Position numbers and translations under genes: made by a program. From NCBI GenBank assembly GCA_021443825.1, contig JABUTE010000291.1, positions 1 to 7,618 of the forward strand: DNA of 7,618 bases, read 5' to 3'. Shown here one piece after another: positions 6,319 to 7,618 of the stretch. This DNA comes from Bacillota bacterium. GTDB taxonomy: Bacteria; Bacillota; Clostridia; Peptostreptococcales; Anaerovoracaceae. Below the pieces are notes generated by a model. It ran no database searches, had not been told where the DNA came from, and saw only the letters and a program-made list of their open reading frames with translations. The first letter of the stretch is position 1. Every line of letters starts with the position of its first letter.

Positions 6319-7538
6319 TCCCTCTGATCGTACTGAAAATTCTGGGAGACCTGAGCTTTTATTATGCCTTTGCCGGCTTTTTCGCTCATCTGAATCACGT
6401 GCCGGCAAATACCATGCTGCTGACCATCGCCCTGCAGGCGGCGGTCTACACCCTGTCGTATCTGCTGGAAAACAAGGGAAACCTGCGCTTCGCCGTGCTT
6501 CCCCTTTCCCTGCTGGGCCTGTTTCTGCCCGGCCTTTGCCCGGCCTATGTGCTTCTGCAGCTGCCGCCGACGGCCTATCTGATTTTATGCGCAAAAAACC
6601 GGACCTATTTTCCCACCTGGTCGGGCGCCGTCGATCTGGTCAGCCTGTTTTGGAAGCTGCTGGCGCCCTTCACCCTGCTGGGTATCGTCACCCGGTGCAC
6701 CGACACCATGGTGGCCATCACCTTTCCCTGCGCCGTCATCACCTTTACCAGCTGTATCATGCTGGCAAGGTCGCTGCGCCACGACAGCGACATCTATTCG
6801 TCGCCCCTTTATCAGGCCATGAACATCGGCACCGCCGGCGCTCTTCTGGCAGGAACCCTGCTGGTCAGCACCCCGGGCTTTCGCCAGGCGGCGGGAAGCG
6901 TCATCAAGTTTCTTTACATGAATACCCTGATGCCCCTGCTTCTTTGGACCACCCAGATCTTCGCCTACCTGATGGTCGGTGCCGTCACCCTGTTTCTTAA
7001 GCTTTTGCGTATGCTGCAGGTGAACGGAGACGAGGTGCCCGATTACGACACCATCTACGGAACGCCCACCGACAATACCCTCTACAGCGACTACGATCCC
7101 AATGCCCACCCCTATTTGAAGGCATTCGCCATCGCCGTTCTGGTAGCAGCGGCCCTGTACGGGGCCTATAAGCTGTTCTGCCGGCTGCAGGGCATGCAGA
7201 CCCGCAAGACACCTGACGACACCGGCGAAAAGGAAAGCCGCTCGTACGTTTTTTCGTCCTCAGCCCGCGCCAAGACCGACGAGAACGGCATGGCCGAAAA
7301 GCTGCGGGCCCAGTACCGCCGCTTCTTAAAGCTCTATTTAAAGCATAATTTTCCGCTGGAGAGGTTCTTTACCAGCGAGAATATCTGCCAGGTATCGGCA
7401 AAGGCCTTCGACCAGGAAGCAAGCCAGAAGCTGCGCAGCCTGTATATCCGGGCCCGCTACGACGGCAAGGCCGAAAAAGAAGATGTCGCCCTTGCCAAAG
7501 AGCTGATCCACCGTTTAAAAAAGGATGCCGACATTTAG
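6315..7538 (+). CDS. TgpA-like multi-membrane protein with DUF4129-like tail, lacking a transglutaminase core
   Basis: 407 residues. The start overlaps the DUF58 stop (ATGA), and a strong GGGAGGTG (6303-6310) sits just upstream. Hydrophobic segments at about 5-25, 34-52, 57-73, 75-93, 107-127, 131-151, 170-186, 204-232 and 268-288 predict about eight or nine membrane helices. The C-terminal 320-400 portion (EKLRAQYRRFLKLY, then LRSLYIRARYDGKAEKEDVALAKELI) resembles the DUF4129 domain found at the end of TgpA proteins. In the usual MoxR-DUF58-TgpA module a transglutaminase-like domain with a Cys-His-Asp triad lies between the membrane part and this tail. Here only about 35 polar residues (235-267) and one helix separate them, so that enzymatic part is absent. 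The frame is continuous, with no sign of a deletion scar. It is the last gene of the operon. Membrane topology is inferred by eye, and the DUF4129 call is moderately sure. Confidence 0.85.
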   Translation: MIPLIVLKILGDLSFYYAFAGFFAHLNHVPANTMLLTIALQAAVYTLSYLLENKGNLRFAVLPLSLLGLFLPGLCPAYVLLQLPPTAYLILCAKNRTYFPTWSGAVDLVSLFWKLLAPFTLLGIVTRCTDTMVAITFPCAVITFTSCIMLARSLRHDSDIYSSPLYQAMNIGTAGALLAGTLLVSTPGFRQAAGSVIKFLYMNTLMPLLLWTTQIFAYLMVGAVTLFLKLLRMLQVNGDEVPDYDTIYGTPTDNTLYSDYDPNAHPYLKAFAIAVLVAAALYGAYKLFCRLQGMQTRKTPDDTGEKESRSYVFSSSARAKTDENGMAEKLRAQYRRFLKLYLKHNFPLERFFTSENICQVSAKAFDQEASQKLRSLYIRARYDGKAEKEDVALAKELIHRLKKDADI

Positions 7539-7547
7539 CCGGCATCC
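7517..7547 (-). terminator. Minus-strand intrinsic terminator overlapping the end of the membrane-protein gene
   Basis: The stem GGATGCCG/CGGCATCC (7523-7530, 7540-7547) has a 9-nt loop containing the TAG stop at 7536-7538. On the plus strand no T run follows it, but on the minus strand six T residues follow the hairpin (complement of 7517-7522). It therefore fits termination of a leftward transcript from a convergent gene to the right of the window. Confidence 0.65.
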
Positions 7548-7562
7548 CCTCAATGCAGATAA

Positions 7563-7598
7563 AAAAGCAGTATGTCGATCTGTCGATATACTGCTTTT
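7563..7598. terminator. Strong bidirectional terminator at the end of the moxR operon
   Basis: A 16-bp stem (7563-7578 with 7583-7598, one G-U pair) closes a 4-nt loop TCTG. The arms begin AAAAGCAG and end CTGCTTTT, so each strand has a T run after the hairpin. It ends the plus-strand operon and could serve a convergent gene. Confidence 0.9.
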
Positions 7599-7618
7599 AT
7601 TTGTTTTATGAAATTGTA

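Noticed and set aside
4300..6594. 764-codon open frame on the minus strand across moxR, DUF58 and the start of the membrane-protein gene
   Set aside because: Very long, but it spans three real sense genes and has no recognisable domain. The length is explained by moxR and DUF58 being in the same frame and by codon bias.

Overview
The window looks like chromosomal DNA of a moderately GC-rich Bacillota, probably a gut-type clostridium. The support is a Bacillus/Clostridium-type LexA with a near-consensus Gram-positive SOS box, a LeuRS whose tRNA-side features resemble the B. subtilis type, AAGGAG-type ribosome binding sites, and a MoxR-DUF58-TgpA-like operon. I cannot assign a genus from the sequence alone. 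No IS element, prophage, CRISPR array or integration footprint is visible.

Layout. Bases 1-1817 (minus strand) hold the N-terminal 605 codons of leuS, running off the left edge. A 244-bp divergent intergenic region (1818-2061) carries the leuS promoter on the minus strand and an SOS-box-overlapped promoter for lexA on the plus strand. lexA (2062-2721) is followed 3 bp later by a stand-alone adenine-specific DNA methyltransferase of the type III/beta-class architecture (2725-4047); no restriction partner is present. A tRNA-Val(GAC) gene (4107-4183) has its own sigma70-type promoter set inside an 11-bp perfect inverted repeat, and an intrinsic terminator follows it. A second plus-strand operon (4306-7538) encodes a MoxR AAA+ ATPase, a DUF58 protein and a multi-membrane protein with a DUF4129-like tail. 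These genes are joined by TAA-ATG and ATGA junctions, and the operon ends in two successive hairpins.

How the genes relate. LexA should repress its own transcript, and with it the methyltransferase, through the SOS box. This makes DNA methylation potentially damage-inducible and is the most interesting regulatory idea here. The MoxR-DUF58-membrane protein operon looks like the widespread MoxR/DUF58/TgpA module, but the third protein has no transglutaminase core between its membrane part and its C-terminal tail. Other points worth a second look are C instead of the near-universal U at position 33 of the tRNA-Val anticodon loop, and a LeuRS with non-standard T-rich editing (TTCIET) and KMSKS (KMGKR) motifs.
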